Of a stretch of DNA of 56,796 nucleotides, positions 11,174 through 23,930 are shown piece by piece; position 1 is the first letter of the stretch, and each line of letters begins with the position of its first letter. The position numbers and the translations under genes were made by a program. Source of the DNA: Vermamoeba vermiformis (taxonomy: Eukaryota; Tubulinea; Echinamoebida); contig JBEWZL010000128.1 in assembly GCA_045837725.1 (NCBI GenBank), positions 1-56,796 on the forward strand, in the 5' to 3' direction. The notes beneath the pieces were generated by a model, which worked only from the letters and a program-made list of their open reading frames with translations, did no database searches and had not been told where the DNA came from.

Positions 11174-11868
11174 TTATGCGAAATCAAAGCTATCAATATC
11201 GGGTATAGCTTCGTCTTCTTTCTTTTTCTTTTCTTTGGTCGCGATCCTGTTCTCGACGTTTTTCAAAGCTCGTTTGTAGTCCTCATCGTTCGGATCTAGT
11301 TTCAACGCCTCTTCATACGCTGCTTTTGCTTCTTGGTCCATACCCTTCCATTCATAAATATACGCGACAGTTGCCCTAATCACAATATTGTTCGGCCATT
11401 TTTGAACTGCTTTTAATGTCAAATCCAAAGCTTTGTCGAACTCTTTTACGGTCAAGTAAGCTGCATTAAGATTATCCCACTAAATAATAATATTAGGACG
11501 CCTTACAAGTCTTCAACATTTACTTACAGGCTCTAGAAAATTGGGATCAAGTTCGATCGCTTTTTCGAAGCATTCAATTGCATAATCGAATTGAGCTTTT
11601 TCATATGCCTCGAGCCCTATATATTTTTGAATTATTAAAATAATATTATTATATTTTCAAGCTGACAAATTGAATCTGAAAACGGCAGATTTACTTTTCA
11701 CTTTAATAACACTTAATTACGCTCTAAATATTGCTAATAATTAATTTTATTACCTTCAATATTCCATGCTTCAGGCTCAGTCGGCTCCTTTGGTTTCAAT
11801 TGGCCGCTTGCGATCAACTGTTGCACGAGTCTTTGCAAAGACGCTTCATCCAAATTATTTAAATCCAT
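11174..11868 (-). CDS. Tetratricopeptide repeat (TPR) protein
   Basis: ATG 11868 (MDLNNLDEASLQRLVQQLIA), then three exons to the stop at 11174. It contains about three TPR units: EAYEKAQFDYAIECFEKAIE and LDPNFLEPWDNLNAAYL; VKEFDKALDLTLKAVQKWP; and DQEAKAAYEEALKLDPNDED. These have the usual W/L/G/Y-A-A-P positions. A Lys/Glu-rich helix and an acidic aromatic tail (AIPDIDSFDFA) end the protein. TPRs form a groove for peptide tails, and the acidic end could itself be a ligand motif. Probably a cytosolic co-chaperone or adaptor; no specific orthologue is recognised. It shares a 200-base divergent promoter with the RalGAP gene, containing CACGTG near 11943. Confidence 0.75.
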
Positions 11869-12066
11869 AGAGCTATTGTCGAATATCGCTAATAAACGTG
11901 TAAAAATACCTTGTTACCAAATTTAAATTTAGCTCAGACAGTCACGTGTTGCAAATCCTGAAACAGATTATTGGCACCTATGTCAATCATAAATTTCGTA
12001 TCTATGAACAGCAGACAACGGTGTAATATATATTTTTATTTTATATAATCAGTAGAAGCAGCATTA

Positions 12067-15000
12067 ATGTTTTTACCGCACATCGAGGCTCTGGGGTTGA
12101 TCAAACCCTCACCAGGTTCGTTAAAAAATTAAAATTGGTCCGTGGATAAAATCTAACGCATATTTTATCGTGCAGAGTCGTTTATTTTGAAAAAGTTCTC
12201 GCTGCAAGTGAAAAAGAATATAACATCTGAAGTTACTCGATTTTTACAGCAAGAAGGAATTCAAAATCAAAATGATTTATTTTCAACTCCAGGTAATATT
12301 GCTGATATAACATTTTTAATTCATTCAACTTTGATTGTCGTCGGCCGAAAAAATCTTTTAGACAGATCGATTATTTTCACGATAAATAAGTGCTTGGATG
12401 ATAATTATCAATCGAATAATGTTATTTGGAGGAATTTTACGATTACGCTCCGTAACGAATAAAATAATTTAATTATTGGATCGGAATAAAATTTAATCGG
12501 AGGTTTATTGACGATAATTTTATTAAAACAGCTCATGTACGGTGGATTTTAGAAAGTGTTGGACCTGCATTTTCTTTACCGCTCGAGGACGAAACAATTA
12601 TTGATGCCGCCGTAGATTTGTATAGACAATGGCTCTTATCGCCTCCAAATATGCGTCCGCATGGTATCAAAGAAGATGAGCAATATTTCTTTAAGGTATA
12701 CTAGATTAAGAAGCTTTTTGTGCATTTATTTCGCTCAACGTCCGCCAGTGGATGCGAAAAACAATTTTAGATCTTTAATTTCGAAGCCAATTATTTATTG
12801 TGAAAATATGATATCATCGTACTAATCACTACTGATGTAGGAAATGTTTCTGCACATGTCTTTATTATTCGCTCCTAAAGAAGCAGCAACGCCCGAAAAA
12901 TTAGCTGTTCATGTAAGTTTCAAATACAATAATGGCCTATAGAATTGATGCGCATTTTTTATTCCAACTTATTGAAGCTATTTTTACCTCACCATTTGTT
13001 TACTGAGCGATATTAAATTTAACCATGATTTGCCTTTTATGGAAAGTGCACGATGAATAGTTGCAATATTTGATTTTATGACTCGCTAACCACTCTACGT
13101 AGATTCGACTTTGCCGCGCAGTGCTCACAGTGTATTTAACATTGGCACATAAACTTGGGCCATCTTTGGCTGAAAGTACTTGGGAGGTACGTGCTAATTA
13201 ACGCATTCTTTTAATTTATATTTAGCATTGTTAAGAATTGTTATCATGCAATATGCAAATGATTTTAAGCGAGCTGAATGATTAGAGAGCAATTTATTTT
13301 TGTTTTTGAAAGCTTGCAATAGGTCAGGTTTTAATCGATTTTTCTCCAAGGCATGGTTGAAGACACTGATGGCAGTAGTCGATTGTATATATCAACGAGG
13401 CCCTAAAGACCAACTGCACATCGAATTGTTTCCTGTCGCCAATCAGGTCTTGCACGAGACCTGGTTATTGTCACGCACGACTAACAACGCGTTGTGGACT
13501 TCGTTCGGAGATTTAGCGCGCACGTGGTTGAATTCTTCCGCTGTGCTGCAGTGGTGCGCGACTTCTTTCGGCTTGACACGTGCTCAGTTGTACAGACTTT
13601 ACGGACCTGAATGGGGCACACCTAATGTTAGCTTGGAAGTAGCTCTGTAAGTAACATAACAACATAATTTTAGCCGCTAATAACATGTTTATTTAACGAA
13701 AATTTACGCTAGTGATGAAAAAACTACAGCGAAGACAACGATCGAACTCGACACGGAGACAATTTACTATTTTTGGTACAGAATGATTAGTATCCTTAAC
13801 TTACCGATAAGAAGGCACCTAATTGACTATATTAATAACCATTTATTCCTTAACTAATGCACCAGATATCATTGGAAACCTCCACACAACGTTGCGAGAT
13901 CCCGAGTTGTATCGACTGGCGTACAACGGATTGAACAAGATGGTTGACGCGTACCTTGAAGCATGCAAGAACCCGCCACCTAATGTACGTACATACGATT
14001 AGATTAATGTTAATCAAGGGACAATGCTTAATTTATGCCTTAGAAAACACCTCCTTCGGGCAACACTTTGATCCAGTTACTTGGCAAGTGGTTGTTTGAC
14101 GCAGTGTTAGAAGATAGACCTGGGTAAGTGCATATGCATATAATTATATTGTTAGTCAGAAAATCAAACCTATCGTCGAACCGAATCCGGATGCAGGTTC
14201 ATGAATTTTGTTTTGACCTTTTTTTTTAGATTCGAAGAAGGTACTTCGCTTGCAGTATCATCCCTATGCAAGATTTTCTGCTTCAGTCTCGACAGACGAT
14301 TCAGTCCGACTTACCTCTCCTTGTTCTGCTTTTCACTGAACAAAATATTGCAAAAAGACATCTCTGACAAAGTTCTCATCTCTGCTCTCGTTAATACACG
14401 GCAATTATTCACACAACAGCTTGAAGGCATTAACGTGCTCATTCCCGCGTTTTTGTATGCATTTTCGAGAGTTTGGGTACGTGCTACTTAACAGATCTGA
14501 AACGTTGTCACATCGTTACTAATAGTCCATTCATTTACATAGACTAAGACAGGCCCTGAAGCCAACGTCCGTGGTGCGTGCATTGACATTATGTCGACAA
14601 TTATTGGCATGTCCACGCACTACAAAGAGACCAAGTTGTGCAGTTTGAGTTTGCTGTACGAAATTACTTACGTCAAAGAAGAAGGCAATACCTTGCCTGC
14701 TCCTCCACATGATGTGCTTACATACGCTCAAGTAAGTATTTAACCGAAATAACTTGCTTCGAGCGTCCTACGAATCCAGATGCATTTTTCCGTTCACCTG
14801 CAAGCACCCTTCTGACCTATTTAGATTGATGCCCACCTGAGAATGCTTCTATTACGTGGTTTATCATTCGAAGAATCCTCTCGTAACTTGCAAAAGATTT
14901 TGTGGTGCATCCAGATTTTGGTGGTCGATCTTACGCTCAAGCAAACCATTTCATACGGGCGTTTGGTACGCACATACAAAGTAATATATCTATTTGCAGT

Positions 15001-18000
15001 CCATTTAAGCTAACCAGACTCAGATATCATCCGATGATGAAAAGTTTGTCAAGTACGTCGTTACACGCATTTTGAACAGCATTACTAGCGGTACATGGAG
15101 CGCTGATGTCATTCAAACATCATACCAAGTGTTGAGCTGCTTGACCCCTGTTTATCCATGCTTAGACGAGAAGAATAAGGTGAGTTTAAGACCGGTTCAG
15201 ATCCGAATCTAGATTTACCTTCTCTAATCTGGTGACTTTAATAGCTTGCTCGATTGATCATTGAAACACTGTCCAATCACGTGATCAAGTCAGTCGACAA
15301 CAGAGTCACGTGCGTAACTCAAGCACAACGAGAAGATAACGAGCGTATTATTGTCGGAGCTTATCAGTCGATTGCTGATTGGCTCGTGACAGCTGATTGG
15401 CCCAAGAAGAAAGGGTACGAATAGCTTCCTAATTTGGTAATTTCAGAACTAACATGTTCGCCAGAGTGCCTAAAAAGTTGGCCGAATTGCTCGCCAAAAC
15501 CATCACCGCCGGCTTAACAGTTAGCAAAGTAACCATTCGCACAAGAGTACAGTATTCACATACATTTACTATAACGTTAATCTTTTACTAGGACCCTTCA
15601 CCATTAAAACAAAACACTCCAACAGATCCAACGGAAGTCGATTCGCCTCGAAAGCTGTCGTCTTCTGATAAGATTAAAGACGCTGCTGAATGCGTGTTGA
15701 CAGTTTTGACACGTGTCATGGGCTCGTACCCGTCATTCGTTGGCCCTCAAAACATGTCCAGTGTTATCTCCGAAGAAGATATTTACAAGCAGATCACTCA
15801 AGAGTACGCTAAGAAACAAGTATGTTATTGCCTTATTTGGTAATCTATCCACGACTAACGACCACGTGATTGTCAGACCTCGAAGGTGTCTGCTAAGCAG
15901 TTCAATCGTATTTTCTTGCTGGACGACAGCATTATTTTGAGTGCTTTTGATTTGCCGTCTGCAACCGGAGACGAGGCCAAAGTCGTTTTGATTGTGCGCG
16001 ACAAGAGCGGTCGGTACAGTTGGACTGCTGAGTTGAAGTATTTCGACAAGTTCAGACCTAAGAACAAAGGTGCCACGACTCCCGTGCCCACCGCAAACAA
16101 TCCCAACAATCCACCTGGCTCACCGACTCCTTCAGTGTTAGACCCTGCCGAGAGCATGGTTACGAGCACTGGTTCTGAGCCAGCTGAACTCACTGACGCT
16201 GGATTCGATGATTGCGTTGATGCAGGCGACCCAGTTATCCCCGTTGAAGACGACTCTATCAACATCTTGCCTATTGATTTGCAATCGTAAGTTTTCAATA
16301 ATAAGCATGGCAAAGTAACTAACTTAAGCACCTATAGTAAAATTGTGCAAGGAGATTTCACGGAGATTCTTAGTTTTATTGAAAAGAAGCGCGGCGAACA
16401 AAAGTTGAGCGAGCAGATCTTGCAAGAGACTGCTACTCAAGTAGAAACTGAACGCGAGTACTTGAAGAAGAATCAGTATGGGTACGTCGGGCACTAACAT
16501 CATACAATATATGTTACTTATTCTCTGTTAGTATGAACCACCATGTTACCTTCCAAGTGCCCAAGAAGCGCGACATTTACGCTGGTGACTGCAAGTTCCA
16601 ACACGCTCGTATTTTCTTAAATCATTTGGGTTTATTATCTCCAAGCAATGTTGGACGATTATCAGTGCTCGATGTTAATAACACTGCATTCATGGCTGAC
16701 TTGAAGATGCTCGATCAAGTTTCTGAGTAAGTCTCAAAACTGGATCCGTTGACTTGAGAACCTTATTCTAACCACTATATGTTTTTTATAGGCGAGATTC
16801 ACTTCAAATTGGTGTTGTTTACGTCAGCAAGGGTCAGACTACTGCTGAGACCGTTTATTCGAACACATCCGCTACACGCGATTACGCTGACTTCTTGGCA
16901 TCGCTTGGCTGGTTGGTATGTAGTCTAATTTTCTGCTTTATATGATTATATGCTAAGCTTAAATAGGTGGACCTCTCCAAGCATACTGGCTTCAAGGGCG
17001 AGTTTGCAACCGAACCTGTTGCCTCGCAAGCTAACTTTAGCAACAAAGCTATTTATTACGCGAGCTACTCTACGGAACTTCTTTTTGCAGTGTCTACACT
17101 ACTGACCAGTGAGTAGAACGGATCTAATTCTGAATCCGGTTGCTGATCTCTTCGTTACTTTTTAGCGGATCCAAGTGTGAAGCCTAAAGAAGGCGAATCA
17201 TGGGTTGATATGAACCACGAACTAAGAAAGAAGATCATTGGCCATTCAAATGTAATGGTTGTTTGGATCGATGACTTTGACGATTACCGACCCAAACAAT
17301 TGGTAAGCATAATATTAATTCTACTCTTTTGTTTGGATTAGGCGATAAATATTTATAATTTTTTACGATTAGCAAACGATTGGTGTTCCCAGTTTGCTCA
17401 GATCTCATACCCCGCCACCAACACAAAAAGAAGTTTTGACCCCGAAAGAAGTTCGCATCAGCGCTGTTGTTGAAGGCGCAAGCCCACCAGCTGCTCGCGG
17501 CGACGTATCATCTTCCTCGGAAGATAAAGTGCGTAGTCCTCTCGTTAAAAAGGCCCAAGATGGCGTCGAGACCACCAAAAAGATCTCGCTATCTGACGAT
17601 AAGGTGCGTTATTTTGAACTGACATGTTATGCCGTAGATAGTACCCGAGGGCTAATATATTTATACTATAATATAGTTGACGGATCGAAGACGCAAGCAT
17701 GGATCTATTGGCCGCAGCACACCGACCAAGATTGTTGCGAGCACCAAGACTGTGACTCCAATCATCACTCGAGCTTCAGCGAACCAGACTGGTGTTCATA
17801 TTATCATCCAGCCTTTGCAATCTGGTCTTTATAGACTGCGAACTTTGCGTGATGGCCGCGTAAGTTTTTACCAATTTTATTTTTTGCGTTGTGTTCTGAT
17901 TCGGTCACATCTAGCCTGTTATGATTGGCCCTATTCTCGACAACATGATTGTCGGCAAGCACCTCTTGGCGGACCTAGTTCGTCGCACAGCAATCTTTGC

Positions 18001-18444
18001 GAATAGATTGATCCGTAGCAAGCCAGATAACCCTTGGATCTCGCCTCTCGCTGCTCGTCAAATCGCATTGCACCAATTAGCGTCAAAGTACAAGCGAGAG
18101 ATGACCTTGGAAGAGTTCTACACGTCATTGTTTATTAAGAACGGCACTGGGTATGACCGTCCTTTCGCCCTCTATATTTGGCTAATCGTAGTTTCTTATT
18201 GCAGACTACGCCCTTCGCGCTCTCAAACACGCGTCAAAGAATCTACTTTGAAGTCAAAATCTGAGCTCGAAATGCTCCAAAATGATGATAACGTATTCTC
18301 AGACGACGAAGGTAAGTTGATTAGCAAGTGCATCCGAGAGCGGATCTGATTCATTTATCTGCAGACGCCCCAAGCAGTCCTCGTACTAAGAAAGAAAAGA
18401 AAGAGCGAAAGGAAAAAGAGAAGAAAGAAAAAGAAAAGAAGTAG
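12067..18444 (+). CDS. RALGAPB: Ral GTPase-activating protein beta subunit-like protein
   Basis: Over 20 exons from ATG 12067 (MFLPHIEALGLIKPSP) to TAG 18442. Helical N-terminal segments match the human beta subunit in order: IRLCRAVLTVYLTLAHKLG with LAESTWE, and the CKIFCF-type segment near 14265. A central block, KQFNRIFLLDDSIILSAFDL, corresponds to its FRYFVLDNSVILAML region. The Rap/RalGAP-type domain begins near 16790 (LQIGVVYVSKGQTTAETVYS) and includes VMVVWIDDFDDYRPKQL and IIIQPLQSGLYRLRTLRDG. A C-terminal signature MTLEEFYTSLF matches QLEPEFYTSLF in animals. The family pairs with a catalytic alpha subunit to stimulate GTP hydrolysis by Ral/Rheb-type GTPases, with the beta chain acting as scaffold. 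The very Lys/Glu-rich tail (about 18390-18440) is not part of the usual protein. Confidence 0.88.
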
Positions 18445-18737
18445 ATCCGGCGTACGTACGTCGTTCATTTTCAAAACGTTTTATTGTACAGTGTAGAAGT
18501 TTCATTATTATAAATTAATTTGTCACTCAAAATTCAATTCATCTCTTAATATACTTATTTGAGGATACATAACAGGAAGTCCATGCAGTTTTTCGGTGCT
18601 AGCAAATCGGCAATTCAATTTTTGAAATAACTTTATTTTGTTGTTCCTGATAAATGCCGCGGTCGATATGTTTGGTGAATGATGGAGTAGGAAAAGCTAT
18701 GCGTTTGTTGGAATCGTGTAAATGAAAAACCCAAACA

Positions 18738-19837
18738 TCAGTCGTATTTGATCCAGTTCATGTTCTCCCAACAATGTTCCTCAATTGCGTCTTCCAAATC
18801 ACGGGGATAATAAGCTGCATTATTGTCCGCTAATAATTTCATTATATCGTAATTCTTCGAAAGGACTGCTGAAACGACGCAACATCGACCAACTTCTGCA
18901 TCACACTTAAATCCATATTTGAACATTTTTTTAGCTGTTCTAAGATCATTGTTTGATACTGCTTGTGTTAGGATCGTAAATAAATCAAGTTCGTCTCGTT
19001 GATCTTGCGGCAGATCCGTCATAATTACTTTGAGCGTTTTATAATCTTTTCGTTCCTGAATAATCTCTACTATATTTCTTTCATAATATTCTAAATTTGA
19101 GTAATGACCTTCTTCGATTAATTTCTTTAAAAACGCAGCATGGCCGTTTTCTAAGGCCCAAACTGTCATTTTCTGTTTCGGATCATCATCATCTCTTAGT
19201 CGCCTCCTTTCAGTGGCTGTCATTAATTAATTAATATATGCTCACGATATTATACTACAACAACGATTGAATAACCAAAAAAAATTGGTTCGAGATAGCA
19301 CGCGTTGAGACCGATCTAAAACAGCAACAAAGTAATTGTGCACTTACCTCGCATTTTATTTACTTCTGCCGTGCATGTATCATATTTTTCCTTCCACGTC
19401 AATTGCGCAAATTCGTCTTCGTCTCGATCGGGATCTTCCAAAATTGTATCATAGGAAAACGCTGAATGTCCGCCATATTCTTTCCTATATCTATACTCAT
19501 AATCGCGACCTTGCTTCTTAACGATATTGAACCATTTTGAACAGACTAGACTTGCTGCGGGCAGATCTTTCCATTTTAATAAATCAATTATGGCCTCAAT
19601 TAATTCTGGTAATTGCATTGCAACATCCACACTAAATATTAATGAGAATAAATAAATAGTACGAGGAGATCAAGCTTGAAAATCAGATTGGTAGCCGTCT
19701 GGTCCCATTTTAAAAAATACTGCATATTATTCACATAATTATTATTAATACCTTGCATTACGTTGCGAATCTATAGCTTGTTTCTTTTCTGGTGACCACA
19801 AATCTGGATCTCCAACGCGTTTCCGTTTTGGGGGCAT
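18738..19837 (-). CDS. F-box protein with ankyrin-like helices
   Basis: Three exons. Exon 1 starts at ATG 19837 (MPPKRKRVGDPDLWSPEKKQ) with a basic stretch that could be a nuclear signal. Exon 2 has the F-box: LPELIEAIIDLLKWKDLPAA followed by SLVCSKWFNIV. Exon 3 is joined in frame by an intron of about 130 bases (donor at 19345, acceptor near 19215; KMR|ATERRRL). It encodes paired helices spaced like ankyrin repeats, for example FLKKLIEEGHYSN, LRTAKKMFKYGFKCDAE and YDIMKLLADNNAAYY. It ends WENMNWIKYD at 18738. Probable SCF substrate receptor. Exons 2 and 3 could be taken for two genes, but the clean splice and frame favour one. It is divergent from the next F-box gene. Confidence 0.72.
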
Positions 19838-20461
19838 TATTAAGAAATAATAGTGTTCTGGATGCAAGTACGATATTGATAAGGTACAGGGACGTGTGCT
19901 ATTAGATTCTACACAAAAAATTGTTTATTGCAAAATACAGAGAAAAGCATTATTTAATTAAAATGTGACTGTTGATCGGGTGAATAGAAACGCTCTGATT
20001 ACTCAGTTTTGAAATTAAAGAAACTTCGTTTGTAGTGCACTATTAATTCATCTGGCACGTGAAACTCAGTATGTTGAATATTTACTTTGAGCCGGTTGGG
20101 GTTTTTCGGCTAAGTTAGTTAGGATTTTCGGAGTCGGTGAATCCACGTTGATCTGCGAATGTAGTAGAGTGTAGTCATGGATCTCGCAAATTCTACCGGC
20201 AATGCCATACCAAAACGCAAACTTTCCGTAGAGGCCCTATGGCGCTCTTTGGCGCTGTGCAGATCCACGCGGATCAGATCTTGCGGGTCGCTTTTTCGCG
20301 ATTGAAGAGCAGGCTGTATGCGTTTGATGGCGAAATCTCGTTCAAGCGTATTGTTCGTCCCCGTGCATTCAATTGTATCATGTGTAACAACGCTGCGTTT
20401 GTTTTATCCAGATCGAAGCTCAAAAATAGACGGAGTCCGGCATTATTATCGCTCACTAGAA
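19838..20461. other. Divergent promoter region between two F-box genes, with an in-frame upstream ORF
   Basis: About 620 bases. CACGTG lies near 20057. From ATG 20177 an ORF (MDLANSTGNAIPKRKLSVEA...) runs in the same frame as the F-box gene that follows but meets TGA at 20303. A weak 51-base intron (about 20257-20307, gtgcag...gaag) would join the two in frame. If that is used, the F-box protein starts at 20177. Confidence 0.4.
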
Positions 20462-22786
20462 ATGGCCAGCATATTAGATACCCCTCAAGAAATATTTTAT
20501 TTAATTGCTCAATACGATCTCGATTTGTTGGACCTCAGAGTGTTGCTTTGGAGCTGTAAAACACTAAATCGGCGTGTGGGAGAAGATCTGCCGTTACAAA
20601 AATTATTTCTCGACAATACACCGTAAGAACGATATTATTACATTGCTATTGCAAGTTGTAGCAGCTTCATTCAAATTTTGAAACAAATTTAATTTTAATA
20701 TTAAGATCGGGCTTGGATTCAAATTACTCGGCGCTATACAACCATCATTATATTGGGAATCATATTAAATGCAAAATTAATTAAAAAAGGCGTCGTTACA
20801 CTGACTTCCTCAATCCAGCGTTATGCTACGCGGAGAAAGCGGTTCTGTACGACGCAAGTTCATCGAAGCAAAAACTGCAGTAAGTACCGGTTATAGTAAT
20901 ATTATTTGTATTCACGATTCCTTGTCAGTACGGCATACAGTGCAACGATCCGGATGGGGTGCTAATGAGCTTTCCGAAATTAACGCCAAAAGAGATCCTG
21001 AAGGTATTGAAAGTCGCTAACAACAAAATAACGCGCGAATTAAATCGGCAAATCATTGTCGATGACATTCTCAAGGCGGACGCTGATAAAGTGCTTGACT
21101 TCATTGTTAAGGTACCAAGATCTCGGTTGCGATTTCTTGCTTAATGATATTAATATTAATACACAGAGTTTGATCGAGAACGCTAAACCTGAAGAAAAGA
21201 ATTCTTCGATTATCGAACTTTTATCGCTTTTTTTTGGATCTTACCTTACTGATGTTTCAAAGTTGACAAAAGACGGAGCTGACGCTCGTATTAACGCCAT
21301 TATGACGAAAAAAATTATGCCTGTCTTACTAAAGTATATGCATGAGCACCAAAGCATCATTCTGGCGAGTATCATAACTGCATCCACTACCCCTGTGTCG
21401 TGGTCAAATTCAGTAAGCCAAAAAATACCTACATACATAATATATGATTATTATAATATCTTTCTAGAATCTTGCGCCGTTGGATGTGTTAGCGGTGTTG
21501 TTTAAGCTTTTCCCTACTTATCCGCAATTTAAATTCGATCTCAACGCGCCAATCAGCAGCGACAATCATCGTTCATTTGTCCCTGGCTATTTAGTAAGTT
21601 GAGCTGATTAAATTGTTATTGATCGGTAGAAATTGGTAGCTCCGGATCTACGACATTACTGCTTCTTCTGTAATATTCTAATCAGTCTATTTTACATATC
21701 AGATTCACCCGCTTGAGTTTTGTGTGGCTATCAACGCTGCTGATGCATTCACTTTCTTGATGAAGAACGGATCCAACCTCGACAAAGAGGGACCTTGCTT
21801 GCCTTTAGCATTATATAATTATCGATCGAACACAACACATCTCGTTCAAGAAATTGTTGCGTACAAATGCGGTAAGCATTGTATTATTTTAAAATCAAAT
21901 GAAATTGATTATTTTACAAGATATCAACAAACCTTTACCTGCGTACCTTCAATACGTCCAGGCAACAACCATCTTAGGATGGACGTTAGACTCATTTAAG
22001 GATGCTAGATCCCGTGTGGACCATTGGTAAGCATCTCATTTAAGCTAATGTTCAATACGAATTATTTAAATTGATGTTTAGGTTCATCGAATATTTGTTG
22101 AACAATGGTGCGAAGTTGTCGAAAGAAGAGGAAGAAAAGTTTTTGAATATAGAACCGACGCACTGGTCCTATAAAGCAGCGCATATTGCAAAACAACCCA
22201 CTGGGTACAGTACAGCGTCTCGTCGAGTGTAAGATCCACATCCAATTTTTTAGTAGGACCAAACCTCACCTCATTACCTAATTAGGAAACTTGACTTCGG
22301 CACTCGCACTAGCGTCAGATTCCAAGATCCTCATCAAGGATATACTTTGCTCTTAAACAGTACTGGCGAGTTCGAGTGTGTCTTATGTACGTACTTCTTT
22401 CTTCCTAAAAAGGAAATAATAGACATTTCAGACTTTGTTTAAAATTTAAATATATATATTTTACTAATGCTATTTGGAAGCTGGCACGTATACGGGCAAT
22501 TGGATCCCGGGCAATCAAAAGGGCACGATTGTTTGTAAATCAGCGAAGAGGCGACAATTTATCAGCTGGGGCAGTTATGGCTATGGTGGTAGGGAAGAAG
22601 TTGTTAATGACGAATGTATATTCAACTTTTACGTGGTTTTGTAAGGACAGATGATCGAAATTTACTCGGTTGTTACGCGAATTAATATTCTATTTTAGAA
22701 TGTACGATGATACGATAGCTGTTATGCTCGAATGCGTTCCACAAGGTTCATTCACTAATTATAGGGATTTGTGGAGAGCTTATTAG
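20462..22786 (+). CDS. F-box protein with beta-rich C-terminal domain
   Basis: About nine exons; ATG 20462 chosen because MASILDTPQEIFYLIAQYDL leads straight into the F-box (DLRVLLWSCKTLNRRV). The frame is open upstream to 20306, so a longer start at 20177 is possible. Middle exons are helical with ankyrin-like pairs (FCVAINAADAFTFLMKNGSN; FIEYLLNNGAKLSKEEEEK). The last three exons change character to beta-rich sequence with aromatic and Gly residues: TRTSVRFQDPHQGYTLLLNS, AGTYTGNWIPGNQKGTIVCK and RRQFISWGSYGYGG. The stop is TAG 22784. The end domain is unknown to me and would be the target-binding part if this is an SCF receptor. Confidence 0.72.
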
Positions 22787-23321
22787 TAAAGCAGCGCTGC
22801 GTTCAACTCTCGAAATAGCCAACTTTTGAAAGCCTCAATCGTACAATTAGTAGTCCATTTAATTACAGCACCTACAGCTGCTCGAACTTAGTTGCCGAGC
22901 ATCCAAGTTACAGTTTGACAGTCACATAACTCCGGATGAGAAGCCCTTGAAGTTGCACCAACACGTTTGATCCAATAGCCGAAGCTCGCAATTATTTGAC
23001 CCACGATGATTCCATAGTTTTTTGAATCAAATGTTGTGATCACTGCACCTCATAGTAGTTATGATAATAGATGACTATGACCACGTGTCACGAAAATTTG
23101 ACGAATGTCACGTAGGTAACTCAGATCCGAAATAATTGAAGAACGCCTGCGTTTCTCGATTCATGCTGCTCTAGTGTGCCAAAAGATCAACATGATTTCG
23201 TGCTTACATGTCAAGTTTAAGCAGGTCAGAATCAGGCGTTCGCCGTCGGTTTTTTCTTGATGTCCATAAGTCACGTGGAGGAATTGCTAATTTGAACCGA
23301 AGCGCAGCAACACGACTCGAC
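22787..23321. other. Intergenic region
   Basis: About 535 bases with no supportable ORF. It has CACGTG words near 23081 and 23276, the second about 45 bases before the next start. It probably contains the 3' end of the F-box gene and the promoter of the small gene at 23322. Confidence 0.4.
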
Positions 23322-23744
23322 ATGGCAGAGGTACGTGCTGCATAATCATTGTAAATTTGAAGTGAAGTTGATTTCTAACGCGAGAACAGATCACCCTCAA
23401 AATTGAAACCGGCTACTCCGGCGGTGCCCCTCCTAACAGAAGATATAGAGCGCTGAAGCACTATGAAGTGAAGGTAATCAAGTAGACTCAAGGTTAAACG
23501 AACGAATTTAAGAACACAGAATAATTTCGGAATTTAAAGATCCATAATTTTCGTTTCTTATCTCTCTAAACAGATATCGCCGGATGCAACTATGAAAGAA
23601 TTAAAGGACCTTATTAAAAAAACCGCCAATGAAGCTCAGGTCGACTATTCTCCCGAGTTTCGAGGTTCGCTAACCAAATCCGTGGCACAAGCTGGCTTAG
23701 TTAACGGAAGCGTGCTGCAATTTCAAAATGGAATGAGAGATTAA
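23322..23744 (+). CDS. Small protein of ubiquitin-like size and pattern
   Basis: Three exons. Exon 1 is just ATGGCAGAG before a gtacgt donor. Exon 2 gives ITLKIETGYSGGAPPNRRYR, then ALKHYEVK. Exon 3 gives ISPDATMKELKDLIKKTANE, then AQVDYSPEFRGSLTKSVAQA and GLVNGSVLQFQNGMRD, with TAA at 23742. The 87-residue order (beta hairpin with an insert, a helix after a Pro-Asp-Ala-Thr turn, then G-x-V-x-N-G-S-V-x-Q-F) follows the ubiquitin fold, where PSDTIENVK and the final strand occupy the same places. There is no C-terminal Gly-Gly, so it would not be conjugated as encoded. No named family was recognised. Confidence 0.6.
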
Positions 23745-23870
23745 TCACCACCTTGTATTATTTATCACCCTTAAATCAAAATAAACCTTCGGTGAATTTC
23801 GTTGGGACACGAAGATTTTTCGCGGTACTTGCAGGTCCCATCGATCAAATAACAAAAAAAAAAGGTTAAA

Positions 23871-23930
23871 ATGCTCGATACTACAAAACAACATCAGATC
23901 TGGCATCACAAATGGCCGATGATGAGTTGA
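23871..23930 (+). promoter_or_regulatory. Short upstream ORF overlapping the next start codon
   Basis: ATG 23871 opens a 19-codon ORF ending TGA 23928-23930. It overlaps ATG 23912 of the ankyrin/F-box/WD40 gene in another frame. If it lies in the leader it should reduce translation from 23912. Confidence 0.4.

Noticed and set aside
20177-20305. ORF MDLANSTGNAIPKRKL... as a separate gene
   Set aside because: Only 42 codons, in frame with the F-box gene that follows; better treated as a possible upstream exon or upstream ORF of that gene.
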